Origin: Alphaproteobacteria bacterium
Lineage (GTDB): Bacteria > Pseudomonadota > Alphaproteobacteria > SP197
DNA: 64,000 nucleotides
Direction: 5' to 3'
NCBI GenBank assembly: GCA_009694045.1
Contig: SHVY01000001.1
Coordinates: 1 to 64,000, forward strand
In this document: one piece after another, positions 50,186 through 59,513 of the stretch
Position numbering within the stretch: position 1 is the stretch's first letter
How the letters are laid out: each line of letters begins with the position of its first letter
Notes under the pieces: generated by a model
Seen by the model: the letters and a program-made list of their open reading frames with translations, nothing else
What the model was told of the DNA's origin: nothing
The model's database searches: none
Program-made: the position numbers and the translations under genes

Positions 50186-51128
50186 ATGTCGCTGTTGACC
50201 CACGTTTTCGTGGCCTTGTCCTACCTGTCGCTGGCCGTTGGGCTCGGCTTGGGTCTGCCCCAGGCGGCGCCCGACGTGGTGCCGACCGTCGCCGTGGCGC
50301 TGGGCGCCCTGTCGGGCCTCTTCGTCCATCACATCTGCATCCGTTCCGGCCACGATCAGACGCTGCGCGAGGATCTGGCCCTGATGCGGCGATCTCAGGG
50401 GGCCTTGCAGGACGAACTCAACACCTCAGCCGCGCACTTGCTCCGGATCGAGGAGGAGCTTGTCTAGGTCAAGGGGCAAGCCTCCGCCGGCCCCGAGGTC
50501 GTGGCCGAGATGAAGGTGTTGCAGACCATGCTGCACCAGCTGTTCGCCAATGCCGATGTCAAGGGCATCGCCGCCACGGCCGGGACCGCCCAGGGAAAGG
50601 TGGGTGCCGCCGCCGGCGATCAGTCCGCCTGGACCCCGCCGCCGCGCTGGGTGCCGAACGCCGGAACCGACGTTCTGGCCACTATCAAGGAAGCCATCGC
50701 GGTCAACCGGATGGACGTGTATCTCCAGCCCGTGGTCCGGCTGCCCCAGCGCAAGACGATGTACTACGAGGCGTTGACGCGGCTGCGCGCCGCCGACGGT
50801 TCGCTGATCGAGCCGGGGGTCTACCTTCAGCCGGCGGAGGAGCAGGGGCTGATCGGCGCCATCGACAACGCCTTGCTGTTTCGCTGCGTGCAGCTTCTGC
50901 GCATGATCGAGCGGAAACGGCCGGAACTCAGCATCTTCTGCAACGTCTCCGGGACCACCGTGAGCGACACCGCGTTCTTCTCGCAGTTCGTCGAGTTCCT
51001 GGAACAGAACGCTCAGCTCGCCGGCCGGTTGATCCTCGAGTTCCCGTGCGACGGGTTCCTCGCCCAATCCCAGGAGCAGGCGGCCAACCTGGCGCGGCTG
51101 AACGAACTCGGCTACCGCTTCTCCGTGG
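50186..51128 (+). pseudogene. EAL-domain c-di-GMP phosphodiesterase remnant: in-frame TAG and truncated 3' end
   Basis: N-terminal TM/coiled-coil part ...LLRIEEELV* (TAG 50465-50467) then in frame VKGQASAGPEVVAEMKVLQTML...VYLQPVVRLPQRKTMYYEALTRLRAADGSLIEPGVYLQPAEEQGLI; EAL stops after ELGYRFSVD. Confidence 0.85.
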
Positions 51129-51395
51129 ACCGCGCACTACGGCAAATGGGAATTCACCGCGCAGGCGGACAGCGACGCCGTGAAGGTCCGGGCAATCTCG
51201 AAGTCGGATCAATTCGACCGCTCCGTCACCTTCGAGAAACGTGGCGGCGACTCCATCTACGAGAAGATCGTCGGTAGCAACATCACGATTGTCCTCACCG
51301 GCGCCTTCCCCCGGCTGCACGCCGACGTCGAGAAGGGCGGCGGCTGGATGCAGAAATCCGACACGTTCATGATCGAGTTCACCGAGGTCGAATAA
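51123..51395 (+). pseudogene. 3' remnant of an unrelated gene, in a different frame from the EAL part
   Basis: WTAHYGKWEFTAQADSDAVKVRAISKSDQFDRSVTFEKRGGDSIYEKIVGSNITIVLTGAFPRLHADVEKGGGWMQKSDTFMIEFTEVE*. Confidence 0.6.
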
Positions 51396-51419
51396 GCGCG
51401 GTGTGCTAGTTTCCCGGCC

Positions 51420-52319
51420 ATGAACGACATTGCCCGGCGACGACCGCGCGTCCGCATCATCGAAGGCATCGCCGCGATCGCCGATCGGTTCGACGCGTTC
51501 CTGCTCGACCAGTGGGGTGTGATCCACGACGGAGCCAAGCCCTATCCGGGTGTCGTCGCTTGTCTCGAGCGCTTGGCCAGCGCCGGCAAGCGCGTGGTCA
51601 TGCTGTCGAACGCGCCGCGCCGGGCGGCACTCAGTCGGCAGCGGCTGGCGACGTTCGGAATCCCGGCGGACCTGGTGACGGCGATCGTCACGTCGGGCGA
51701 GGCGACCCACCAGGCGATCGCCGCGCGCGACCGGCCCAACACGGCGGCACTCGGGCGGCACTACCTGCACCTCGGCCGCAACGATCATTCCGACGATGTG
51801 CTGGTCGGGCTCTATCATGTCCGGGTCGATGTGGTCGCGGCGGCCGATTTCCTGCTGGCGACCAATCTGGTGCATGAAACCGACGGTCTCGCGCCCTACG
51901 AAGCGACGCTCGGCGCGGCGGTCGGGCGCCGGCTGCCGTTGGTGTGCGCCAATCCCGACGTTGCCGTGGTGCATAACGGCCGGCGCGAGCTGTGCGCCGG
52001 CGCCCTGGCCGCGCGCTACGAGGCGTTGGGTGGCCCGGTGCTGCGCTTCGGCAAGCCGTACCCCGAGGTCTACCGCATGGCGTTCGTCGAGCTGGGACCG
52101 ATTCCGCCGGCCCGGGTGCTGGCGGTCGGCGACGGCCTGGCGACCGACATCGCCGGCGGTATCGCGCAAGGGTTGCCGACGCTGCTGGTCACCGGCGGCC
52201 TGCTCGCCGCCGAATGGGGCGTCGCGGCCGATGTCGCGCCGCATCCGGAACGCCTGGCTGAGGTTTGCGCCGACGCCGGATCCGTGCCGGACTTCGCGAT
52301 CGCGACCTTCGTGTGGTGA
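51420..52319 (+). CDS. TIGR01459 family HAD-type hydrolase
   Basis: FDAFLLDQWGVIHDGAKPYPGVVACLERLASAGKRVVMLSNAPRR; VLAVGDGLATDIAGG. Confidence 0.9.
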   Translation: MNDIARRRPRVRIIEGIAAIADRFDAFLLDQWGVIHDGAKPYPGVVACLERLASAGKRVVMLSNAPRRAALSRQRLATFGIPADLVTAIVTSGEATHQAIAARDRPNTAALGRHYLHLGRNDHSDDVLVGLYHVRVDVVAAADFLLATNLVHETDGLAPYEATLGAAVGRRLPLVCANPDVAVVHNGRRELCAGALAARYEALGGPVLRFGKPYPEVYRMAFVELGPIPPARVLAVGDGLATDIAGGIAQGLPTLLVTGGLLAAEWGVAADVAPHPERLAEVCADAGSVPDFAIATFVW

Positions 52320-52321
52320 CG

Positions 52322-52990
52322 ATGGCGCACGCACCCAAATACGCCCCCTGGGTCAGCCTGTTGGCCGAGGATCGCGCGCACTTCCGCCGCGCATCCGCCC
52401 CCGCCTACTGGCGGCTCGCCCCCCACTACATCGGCCAGTTCAGCGAAGCATCCTGCAGCCTCGCCGCGGCGACCATGGTGCTGAACGGCTTGCGCGGCGG
52501 CCTGGCGGCGAAGCGATTGCTTACTCAGGCGGACATCCTGGCGGCCGTGGGCGACGAGATATGGCGGGCGAACGTCCAGGACGGCGGCCGCGGCGCCACG
52601 GGGCGCGAGCTCGCCGGATACCTGTGGGCGGGGCTCGCGGCGCTCGGCTTGGATGGGGCCGGCGTGGCGGCCTGTCCGGTGACGACACCCGGCGCGGCGG
52701 CGGGTTCGGCGCTGCGGGCGGCGCTCGCCGAGGTCGAAGCCGGCCGGCTCCTGCTCATCGCCCACGTCCACATGGCGACCATGATCGGCGACGGCGAGTA
52801 CGGCCACTTCTCCCCGGTGGGCGCCTATGACGCCGAAGCTGACCGCGCCCTGATCCTCGACGTCTACCGGGTGACCTACGAGCCGTACTGGGTGCCCTTC
52901 GAGCGTCTGCTGGCCGCCATGGCGATCCGCGACCGCGCCAAGGGGGAGCCGCGCGGCTACCTGACGATCACGGTGCCGGCGGGGTCGTAG
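52322..52990 (+). CDS. Phytochelatin synthase family protein
   Basis: EASCSLAAATMVLNGLRGG (Cys), GHFSPVGAYDAEADRALILDVYRVTYEPYWVPFERLL (His/Asp). Confidence 0.85.
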   Translation: MAHAPKYAPWVSLLAEDRAHFRRASAPAYWRLAPHYIGQFSEASCSLAAATMVLNGLRGGLAAKRLLTQADILAAVGDEIWRANVQDGGRGATGRELAGYLWAGLAALGLDGAGVAACPVTTPGAAAGSALRAALAEVEAGRLLLIAHVHMATMIGDGEYGHFSPVGAYDAEADRALILDVYRVTYEPYWVPFERLLAAMAIRDRAKGEPRGYLTITVPAGS

Positions 52991-52992
52991 GC

Positions 52993-53475
52993 TCAGGCCT
53001 GCTTGCGCCGAATGGCGATGCCTTGGCCGGATTCGGGCGGGCGGGGGAGGGCCGCGTGCTCGGCCATGACCGCGGCGAGGCGGGTTCGCATGGCGAGCGG
53101 GAAGGGGGTCGGTTTCCGGGTTTCCCGGTCGATGTGGATCTCGACGATTTCGGCCATGGCGGCGACGTAGTCGTTGCGGGCCTGGCGCAGCGTGTGAAAC
53201 GTGATCAGCTTGTTGTGGTCGACGTCGATCAGTCGCGAGACCACCAGCAGGGGGTCGCCGAGCAGCACCTCGCGGCGGTACCAGGCCGATTCCTGGAGCG
53301 CGAAGATGGTGCCGCCGGCGGCGCGGATGGCGGCGTGGGTCAGCCCCATATGGCGGTAGAACGCCCCGATCGCCCGATCCAGCACGCGGGTGTAGGAGCG
53401 GATGCCCATGTGCCCGTTGTGATCGACCCAGGCGGGCTTCACGACGGTGCGAAATTCGGCGAAGGGGGCCGACAT
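52993..53475 (-). CDS. Hotdog-fold thioesterase family protein
   Basis: VKPAWVDHNGHMGIRSYTRVLDRAIGAFYRHMG. Confidence 0.9.
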   Translation of the reverse strand: MSAPFAEFRTVVKPAWVDHNGHMGIRSYTRVLDRAIGAFYRHMGLTHAAIRAAGGTIFALQESAWYRREVLLGDPLLVVSRLIDVDHNKLITFHTLRQARNDYVAAMAEIVEIHIDRETRKPTPFPLAMRTRLAAVMAEHAALPRPPESGQGIAIRRKQA

Positions 53476-53513
53476 GGTCGAGGTCTCCGGGCGGCTTGTT
53501 TCGAGGTGACGAT

Positions 53514-53678
53514 CTAGTGTCGTGGCTTCGAAGTTCTCCCTATCACGGGGCAACCCTTGGACGCGAACTTCGAAACCAAAAAAAGACACTAAAATCAATT
53601 ACTTGCCAGTGTCCCGATTCTGAAATTCGCTCCGATGGTTACCGCGAGGTCGGGCGAATTTCGGAATTGGGACACTAA
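53514..53678. repeat. Composite two-hairpin repeat, inverted copy (A' then B')
   Basis: Reverse-complement organisation of 10138..10302, including homologous spacer (CTGGCAAGTAATTGATTTTAGTGTC on complement vs CTGGCGAATCATTGATTCTAGTGTC). Confidence 0.9.
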
Positions 53679-53742
53679 CCGGATTGCCGAGACCGCGCCA
53701 GACCGGTGCCACCTCGCTTGACTCTCGGGGTTCTCTCGTATA

Positions 53743-53757
53743 GAACAAAATAAGAAC
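53743..53757 (+). promoter_or_regulatory. LexA (SOS) box, alphaproteobacterial GTTC-N7-GTTC type
   Basis: GAAC AAAATAA GAAC, 29 bp upstream of the imuA start codon. Confidence 0.85.
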
Positions 53758-53786
53758 ATAGAGAGAATTTTAGGAGATCGCTGACC

Positions 53787-54509
53787 ATGGTATCCGTGAC
53801 CCGACCGACCGTTCTCGAGCTGTTGCGTGAACGCATCCTGCGGCTGGAGGGGCTGCCGCCCCTGTTGGCGGGCAGGGAGCAGGCCGCACCCCTCGGTGTG
53901 CCCGAGGTCGATGCGGCCCTGCCCTGGCGGGGCTTGCCCCGGGGCGCGGTGCACGAGGTCGTGGCGCTGGATCGCGGCGCCGGCACCGGCTTCGCGGCAC
54001 TCCTGCTCGCCCGGCTGGCGGGGGCGGGGCCGATTCTGTGGTGCTCGCGGCGGGGGGATCTGCACGCTCCCGGCCTCGCCGCCTTCGAGGTGGCGCCCGA
54101 GCGGGTGATCGCCCTCGCCGCCCCTTCGCCCGAGGCGCTGCTGTGGGCGATGGAGGAGGGCCTGCGGTCGGGCGCGCTCGGCGCCGTCCTCGGCGAGGTG
54201 TCGGCGCTCTCGCTCACCGCCGCCCGCCGGCTGCAGCTCGCGGCCGCAGGTGGGGCGACCCCGGCGATCCTCCTGCGCTCCGCCGGAGCCGAGGCTGGGG
54301 CGAGTGTCGCGGTGACCCGCTGGCAGGTGGCGGCACGGCCCTCGGCAACTTCCGAGCCAGGGGTGGGTCCGGTTCGTTTCCAGGTGACGCTCGCCCGCTG
54401 TCGCGGCGGCGCACCCAACGCATGGCTGATGGAGTGGGACGATGCGACGCTACGTTGCCCTGTGGCTGCCGACGCTGCCGACCGACCGGCTCGCCCGGAA
54501 GCGGCCTGA
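53787..54509 (+). CDS. imuA: ImuA family SOS mutagenesis protein
   Basis: GVPEVDAALPWRGLPRGAVHEVVALDRGAGTGFAALLLARLAGAGPILWC; upstream of ImuB and DnaE2. Confidence 0.9.
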   Translation: MVSVTRPTVLELLRERILRLEGLPPLLAGREQAAPLGVPEVDAALPWRGLPRGAVHEVVALDRGAGTGFAALLLARLAGAGPILWCSRRGDLHAPGLAAFEVAPERVIALAAPSPEALLWAMEEGLRSGALGAVLGEVSALSLTAARRLQLAAAGGATPAILLRSAGAEAGASVAVTRWQVAARPSATSEPGVGPVRFQVTLARCRGGAPNAWLMEWDDATLRCPVAADAADRPARPEAA

Positions 54510-55971
54510 GTCCAAAATATCCACGCCCTTGGCTTTGGTCGCCCCGGCGACTGGCGGGATGCGGCTCGCGGCCGTGAACGCGGCGGCCGCGGGGGAAGGC
54601 TGCGTGCCGGGGATGTCCCTCGCCACGGCCCGGGCGCTGCTGCCGGCCCTCAAGATCGCCGCCGCCGATCCGCAGGGCGATGCCCGGGCGCTGGCCGCGC
54701 TGGCCGACTGGTGCCGCCGTTTCACCCCTTGGGCCGCGACCGACGGGGCGGACGGGCTGGTGCTCGACATCACCGGCTGCGCCCGGCTGTTCGGGGGCGA
54801 GGACCGGCTGCTCGATCGGCTGCTCGCGGCCTTGCGCCGCTTCCGCATCGCCGCCCGGGCCGGGCTCGCCGACACCCCGGCCGGGGCCTGGGCCCTCGCC
54901 CGCTTCGGGGGCGGCGGGGTCGGCGACCGGACGCTCGCCCCGCCGGGCGGGACGGGGGCGGCCGTCCTGCCCTTGCCGGCGGCGGCGCTGCGGCTTCCCC
55001 CCGCCGTGGTGGCCGAACTCGCCCGCCTGGGCCTCGCCCGGGTCGGGGATCTGGCGGCCCTGCCCCGGGCGCCGCTCGTGGCCCGCTTCGGCGCGGACGT
55101 GCTCAGCCGGCTCGACGCGGCGCTCGGCGAGACCACGGAGCCGATCTCGCCCCGGTCGGAGAGCCGGCCCTGGATCGCCCGCCACGCCTGGTCCCTGCCG
55201 GTGGCGACGGCGGGTGTGGTCGAGGCGGCGCTTACCCGCCTGCTCGTCGGTCTCGGGGCCGAACTGGCGGAAGCCGGCCTTGGCGTCCGGCGGCTCTGCC
55301 TCCGGCTGTTCCGGGTCGACGGCGGCATCGTCCGCCTGACCGTGGGCGCCGGGCGGCCGACCTGCGATCCCGGCCATTTCGCCCGGCTGTTCGCGCTCCG
55401 CTTCGAGGGGCTCGACCTCGGCCTCGGGGTCGAGGCGATGATCCTCGAGGGCCGCGAGCCGGCGCCGCTGGGCACCATACAGCGCGAGCTCGGCGCCCGC
55501 CCGGGCCGGGCGGAGGAGGAGCTTCCCCGGCTCCTCGATCGCCTGGCGACCCGGCTGGGCGAGGGTGCGATCCGACGGTTCGAGCCGGTCGCGAGCCACC
55601 TGCCCGAGCGGTCGGTGCGGGCCGTGCCGGCGATGCTGCCTAGCGCCGTTCCGGCGACGGTGTGGCCGCGCGTGGGCGCGCGTCCGCTCCGACTGTTCCC
55701 CGCGCCCGAGCCGATCGAGGCGGTGGCGGCGATTCCCGACGCGCCGCCGCCGCTGTTCCGCTGGCGCGGTCGGGTGCACCGCGTCGCCCGCGCCGAAGGG
55801 CCGGAGCGCATCGCCGCCGAATGGTGGCGGCGGCGGGAGCCATCGGCCGACGACTTCCGCGACTACTACCGGGTGGAAGACCGCGACGGCGGCCGGTTCT
55901 GGCTCTACCGCCGCGGACCGTATCGGGTCCAGGGGTCGGCATCGTGGTTTCTGCATGGGCTGTTCGCGTAA
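54442..55971 (+). CDS. imuB: ImuB, Y-family DNA polymerase-like protein
   Basis: MRRYVALWLPTLPTDRLARKRP; LALVAPATGGMRLAAVNAAAAGEGCVPGMSLATARALLPAL; DYYRVEDRDGGRFWLYRRG. Confidence 0.93.
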   Translation: MRRYVALWLPTLPTDRLARKRPESKISTPLALVAPATGGMRLAAVNAAAAGEGCVPGMSLATARALLPALKIAAADPQGDARALAALADWCRRFTPWAATDGADGLVLDITGCARLFGGEDRLLDRLLAALRRFRIAARAGLADTPAGAWALARFGGGGVGDRTLAPPGGTGAAVLPLPAAALRLPPAVVAELARLGLARVGDLAALPRAPLVARFGADVLSRLDAALGETTEPISPRSESRPWIARHAWSLPVATAGVVEAALTRLLVGLGAELAEAGLGVRRLCLRLFRVDGGIVRLTVGAGRPTCDPGHFARLFALRFEGLDLGLGVEAMILEGREPAPLGTIQRELGARPGRAEEELPRLLDRLATRLGEGAIRRFEPVASHLPERSVRAVPAMLPSAVPATVWPRVGARPLRLFPAPEPIEAVAAIPDAPPPLFRWRGRVHRVARAEGPERIAAEWWRRREPSADDFRDYYRVEDRDGGRFWLYRRGPYRVQGSASWFLHGLFA

Positions 55972-55981
55972 GGGACAGGGG

Positions 55982-56057
55982 GGTCATGGGGGGTTAGCCC
56001 CCCGTGACCGCGAGGCCGGCCGTGCCGGCCTGGGAAGGCAAGGGGGCCGGCCCCCTT
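55982..56057. promoter_or_regulatory. Cluster of three inverted repeats between imuB and dnaE2
   Basis: GGTCATGGGGGG TTAG CCCCCCGTGACC; AGGCCGGC CGT GCCGGCCT; AAGGGGGCCGGCCCCCTT. Confidence 0.8.
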
Positions 56058-56070
56058 GGGCCCCCTTTCG

Positions 56071-59000
56071 ATGACGTATGCCGAACTTCAGGTCACCACC
56101 AACTTCAGCTTCCTGCGCGGTGCCTCCCATGCGGACGAGCTGGCGGCGCGGGCGGGGGAGCTGGGCTTGGCGGCCCTCGGTGTCACCGACCGCAACACCC
56201 TGGCCGGGGTGGTGCGCGCCCATGTGGCGGCGAAGGCGGCCGGGGTGCGGCTGGTGGTGGGGGCGCGGCTCGACTTCACCGACGGCACCGCCGTGCTCGC
56301 ATACCCGACCGACCGCGCCGCCTACGGCCGGCTTTCCCGCCTGATCTCGACCGGCGCGCGCCGGGCACCGAAGGGGGAATGCCATCTCGCGCCCGACGAT
56401 CTGATCGCCCAGGGCGGTGGGTTGATCGTCGTGGCCTTGCCCGATTCCGTAGAGGCGGGTCCAGGGCCCATCCCTACGGCCGAGGTCCGACTCGGCCGCC
56501 TGAAGGAGGCGTTCGGCGCCCGCTGCTATCTCGCGCTGCATCACCTCTATCGCGGCGACGACGCCCGCCGGCTGCACCGGTTGGCGGCGCTCGCGAACCG
56601 CCTGGGGGTCGCTCCGCTCGCCACCAACGACGTGCACATGCACGCGCCCGACCGCCGCCCCCTCGCCGACGTGCTGGTCTGCGTCCGCGAGGGCTGCACG
56701 ATCGCGCGCGCGGGCCATCGGCTGCACGCCAACGCCGAGCGGCACCTGAAGGCTCCGGCCGAGATGGCGCGGCTGTTCGCCGACCACGCCAGCGCGATCG
56801 CCGCCACCCTGGAGCTCGCCGAGCGGGCACGCTTCTCCCTCGACGAGTTGCACTACGAGTATCCGGACGAGGTCGCGCCGGGTGGGCTGACCCCGGATGC
56901 GCACCTGCGGGCGCTCGTCTTCGCGGGCGCCGCTGCGCGCTACGGCGAGGCCCCGCCGGAACGGGTGCGCGGACTGCTCGAGCACGAGCTCGCGCTGATC
57001 GCCCGCCTGGCCTACGCACCCTATTTCCTGACCGTCGACGATATCGTCCGCTTCGCCCGCGATCGCGGCATCCTCTGTCAGGGGCGCGGTTCGGCCGCCA
57101 ACTCGGCGGTGTGCTACTGCCTCGGTATCACCGCAGTCGATCCCGGGACCTTCGACCTGCTGTTCGAGCGCTTCGTCTCGGCCGAGCGCAACGAGCCGCC
57201 GGACATCGACGTCGACTTCGAGCACGAGCGGCGCGAGGAGGTGATCCAGTACATCTACGCCAAGTACGGCCGCGAACGGGCCGGGCTCGCCGCCACCGTC
57301 ATCCGCTACCGCGGCCGCAGCGCGATCCGCGACGTGGGCCGCGCCATGGGGCTCGGCGAGGACACGGTCGGTGCGCTCGCCGCCACCCTCGCCGGGCGCT
57401 GGCGCGAGGCCCCGTTCCCGGCCGCGGACGTGCGCGCCGCCGGGCTCGATCCGGCCGATCCCAACCTGGCCCGCGCCCTTGTCCTCGCCCGCGAGCTGAT
57501 GGGCTTCCCCCGCCACCTGTCGCAGCACGTCGGCGGCTTCGTTATCACCCGTGGCCGGCTGGACGAGGTGGTGCCGGTGACCAACGCGGCGATGGCGGAC
57601 CGTACCGTCGTCGAATGGGACAAGGACGACCTCGACGCGCTCGGCATCCTCAAGATCGACGTGCTGGCGCTGGGGATGCTGACCTGCATCCGCAAGGCGT
57701 TCGATCTGATCCGCGACCACGGGGGCCGGACGCTCGATCTCGCCACCGTGCCCGCCGCCGACCCGTGTGTCTACGACATGCTGTGCCGGGGCGATTCCCT
57801 CGGGGTCTTCCAGGTGGAAAGCCGGGCGCAGATGGCGATGCTGCCCCGGTTGAAGCCGCGCTCGTTTTACGACCTGGTGATCGAGGTGGCGATCGTGCGC
57901 CCCGGCCCGATCCAGGGCGACATGGTGCACCCTTACCTGCGCCGCCGCGCCGGGGTGGAGGCGGTGGACTATCCGTCCGAGGGCCTACGCGCGGCGCTCG
58001 GCAAGACGCTCGGCGTGCCGCTGTTCCAGGAGCAGGCGATGCGCATCGCCGTGGTCGCCGCTGGCTTCACCCCCGGCGAGGCCGACGCGCTTCGGCGCGC
58101 CATGGCGGCGTGGCGGCGCCCCGGCCTGATCCAGGCCTTCAAGATCAAGCTGATCGAGGGCATGATGGCGAACGGCTACGCCCGCGACTTCGCCGAGCGC
58201 TGCTTCAACCAGATCCTCGGTTTCGGCGAATACGGCTTCCCCGAATCCCACGCCGCGAGCTTCGCGCTCCTCGTCTACGTCTCCGCCTGGCTCAAGTGCC
58301 ACCATCCGGCGGCGTTCGCGGCCGCGCTCCTCAACAGCCAGCCGATGGGGTTCTATGCCCCGGCCCAGATCGTGCGCGACGCCCGCGAGCACGGGGTCGC
58401 GATCCACCCGCCCGACGTGAACGTCTCCGACTGGGATTGCACGTTGGAGAAAAAGCAGTCCGACCCCGGTTTGGCCGCCCTCGCCGTCCGCCTCGGGTTC
58501 CGGCAGATCGCCGGTTTGCGCGAGGACGAGCTCGGCCGGCTGGTGGCGGCGCGGGGGCCCGGGTTCGCGAGCCCGGCGGATCTTGCCCGCCGGGTGCCCC
58601 TGCGGGCCGAGACGCTTGCGCGCCTCGCCCGGGCCGACGCCTTCGCCTCCCTGGGGATCGATCGGCGCGGGGCGACCTGGGCCGCGAAGGGGCTGAACTT
58701 GGAACCTCTGCCCCTGTTCGCGGCCGCGACGGTTCGAGAGGTGGCGGTCGCCCTACCCCGCCTGGCCGCGAGCGAGGAGGTGGTCGAGGATTACGCCTGG
58801 CTGCGCCTGAGCCTGCGGCCCCATCCGCTCGCGTTCCTGCGCGACGAGCTCGCGCGGGATGGCATGGTGCCCTGCGCCGAACTCGCGACCCGGCCGGTGG
58901 GGCGGCGGCTGGGCGTGGCCGGGCTGGTCACGGTGCGTCAGCGCCCCGGAACCGCGCACGGCATCGTCTTTGCCACCCTCGAGGACGAGACCGGAATCGC

Positions 59001-59247
59001 CAACCTCGTGCTGTTCCCGAACGTGTTCGAGCGCTTCCGCCGGGCGGCCCTGGGAGCCGTGTTGCTGGGGGCATGGGGCAATCTCGAGCGCGAGGGCCTG
59101 GTGATCCACCTGATCGCCAACCGACTGGTGGACCTGACCCCGCGTCTCGAACGTCTGCGGCCCGAGCAAGCACCGCTCGCGCCTACCTTCGTTCCCCGAG
59201 GCGGCGGGGCGCCACCGATCCCGTCGGTCTCGCGCGACTTCCACTAA
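56071..59247 (+). CDS. dnaE2: Error-prone DNA polymerase (DnaE2)
   Basis: MTYAELQVTTNFSFLRGASHADELAARAGELGL; GRGSAANSAVCYCLGITAVDP; PPDIDVDFEHERREEVIQYIYAKYGRERAGL. Confidence 0.96.
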   Translation: MTYAELQVTTNFSFLRGASHADELAARAGELGLAALGVTDRNTLAGVVRAHVAAKAAGVRLVVGARLDFTDGTAVLAYPTDRAAYGRLSRLISTGARRAPKGECHLAPDDLIAQGGGLIVVALPDSVEAGPGPIPTAEVRLGRLKEAFGARCYLALHHLYRGDDARRLHRLAALANRLGVAPLATNDVHMHAPDRRPLADVLVCVREGCTIARAGHRLHANAERHLKAPAEMARLFADHASAIAATLELAERARFSLDELHYEYPDEVAPGGLTPDAHLRALVFAGAAARYGEAPPERVRGLLEHELALIARLAYAPYFLTVDDIVRFARDRGILCQGRGSAANSAVCYCLGITAVDPGTFDLLFERFVSAERNEPPDIDVDFEHERREEVIQYIYAKYGRERAGLAATVIRYRGRSAIRDVGRAMGLGEDTVGALAATLAGRWREAPFPAADVRAAGLDPADPNLARALVLARELMGFPRHLSQHVGGFVITRGRLDEVVPVTNAAMADRTVVEWDKDDLDALGILKIDVLALGMLTCIRKAFDLIRDHGGRTLDLATVPAADPCVYDMLCRGDSLGVFQVESRAQMAMLPRLKPRSFYDLVIEVAIVRPGPIQGDMVHPYLRRRAGVEAVDYPSEGLRAALGKTLGVPLFQEQAMRIAVVAAGFTPGEADALRRAMAAWRRPGLIQAFKIKLIEGMMANGYARDFAERCFNQILGFGEYGFPESHAASFALLVYVSAWLKCHHPAAFAAALLNSQPMGFYAPAQIVRDAREHGVAIHPPDVNVSDWDCTLEKKQSDPGLAALAVRLGFRQIAGLREDELGRLVAARGPGFASPADLARRVPLRAETLARLARADAFASLGIDRRGATWAAKGLNLEPLPLFAAATVREVAVALPRLAASEEVVEDYAWLRLSLRPHPLAFLRDELARDGMVPCAELATRPVGRRLGVAGLVTVRQRPGTAHGIVFATLEDETGIANLVLFPNVFERFRRAALGAVLLGAWGNLEREGLVIHLIANRLVDLTPRLERLRPEQAPLAPTFVPRGGGAPPIPSVSRDFH

Positions 59248-59441
59248 GCGCGGGCTTCTCCGACCTCGTGATGGGGATGGCGCAGGTCGCCCCGGGAATT
59301 GCGCTTGCGCACGTAGGTGATCGCCGCGTCGGGATGCCGGCACTTCACCTTGAGCGCGGCGATCAGCGCATCCTCGGCGTCGACGGTCACGGCCTCGGTC
59401 TTGCCCCGGCTCGCCATGCCGACCGTATAATGATGCATCAT
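59244..59441 (-). CDS. Small hypothetical protein (65 aa)
   Basis: MMHHYTVGMASRGKTEAVTVDAEDALIAALKVKCRHPDAAITYVRKRNSRGDLRHPHHEVGEARA. Confidence 0.55.
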   Translation of the reverse strand: MMHHYTVGMASRGKTEAVTVDAEDALIAALKVKCRHPDAAITYVRKRNSRGDLRHPHHEVGEARA

Positions 59442-59513
59442 GGACACCTCGCTCCGGCGATCCGCATACCCGAGAGTGTAGACCCGATCCCCGTTGGTGC
59501 CGACAGAAGAACC

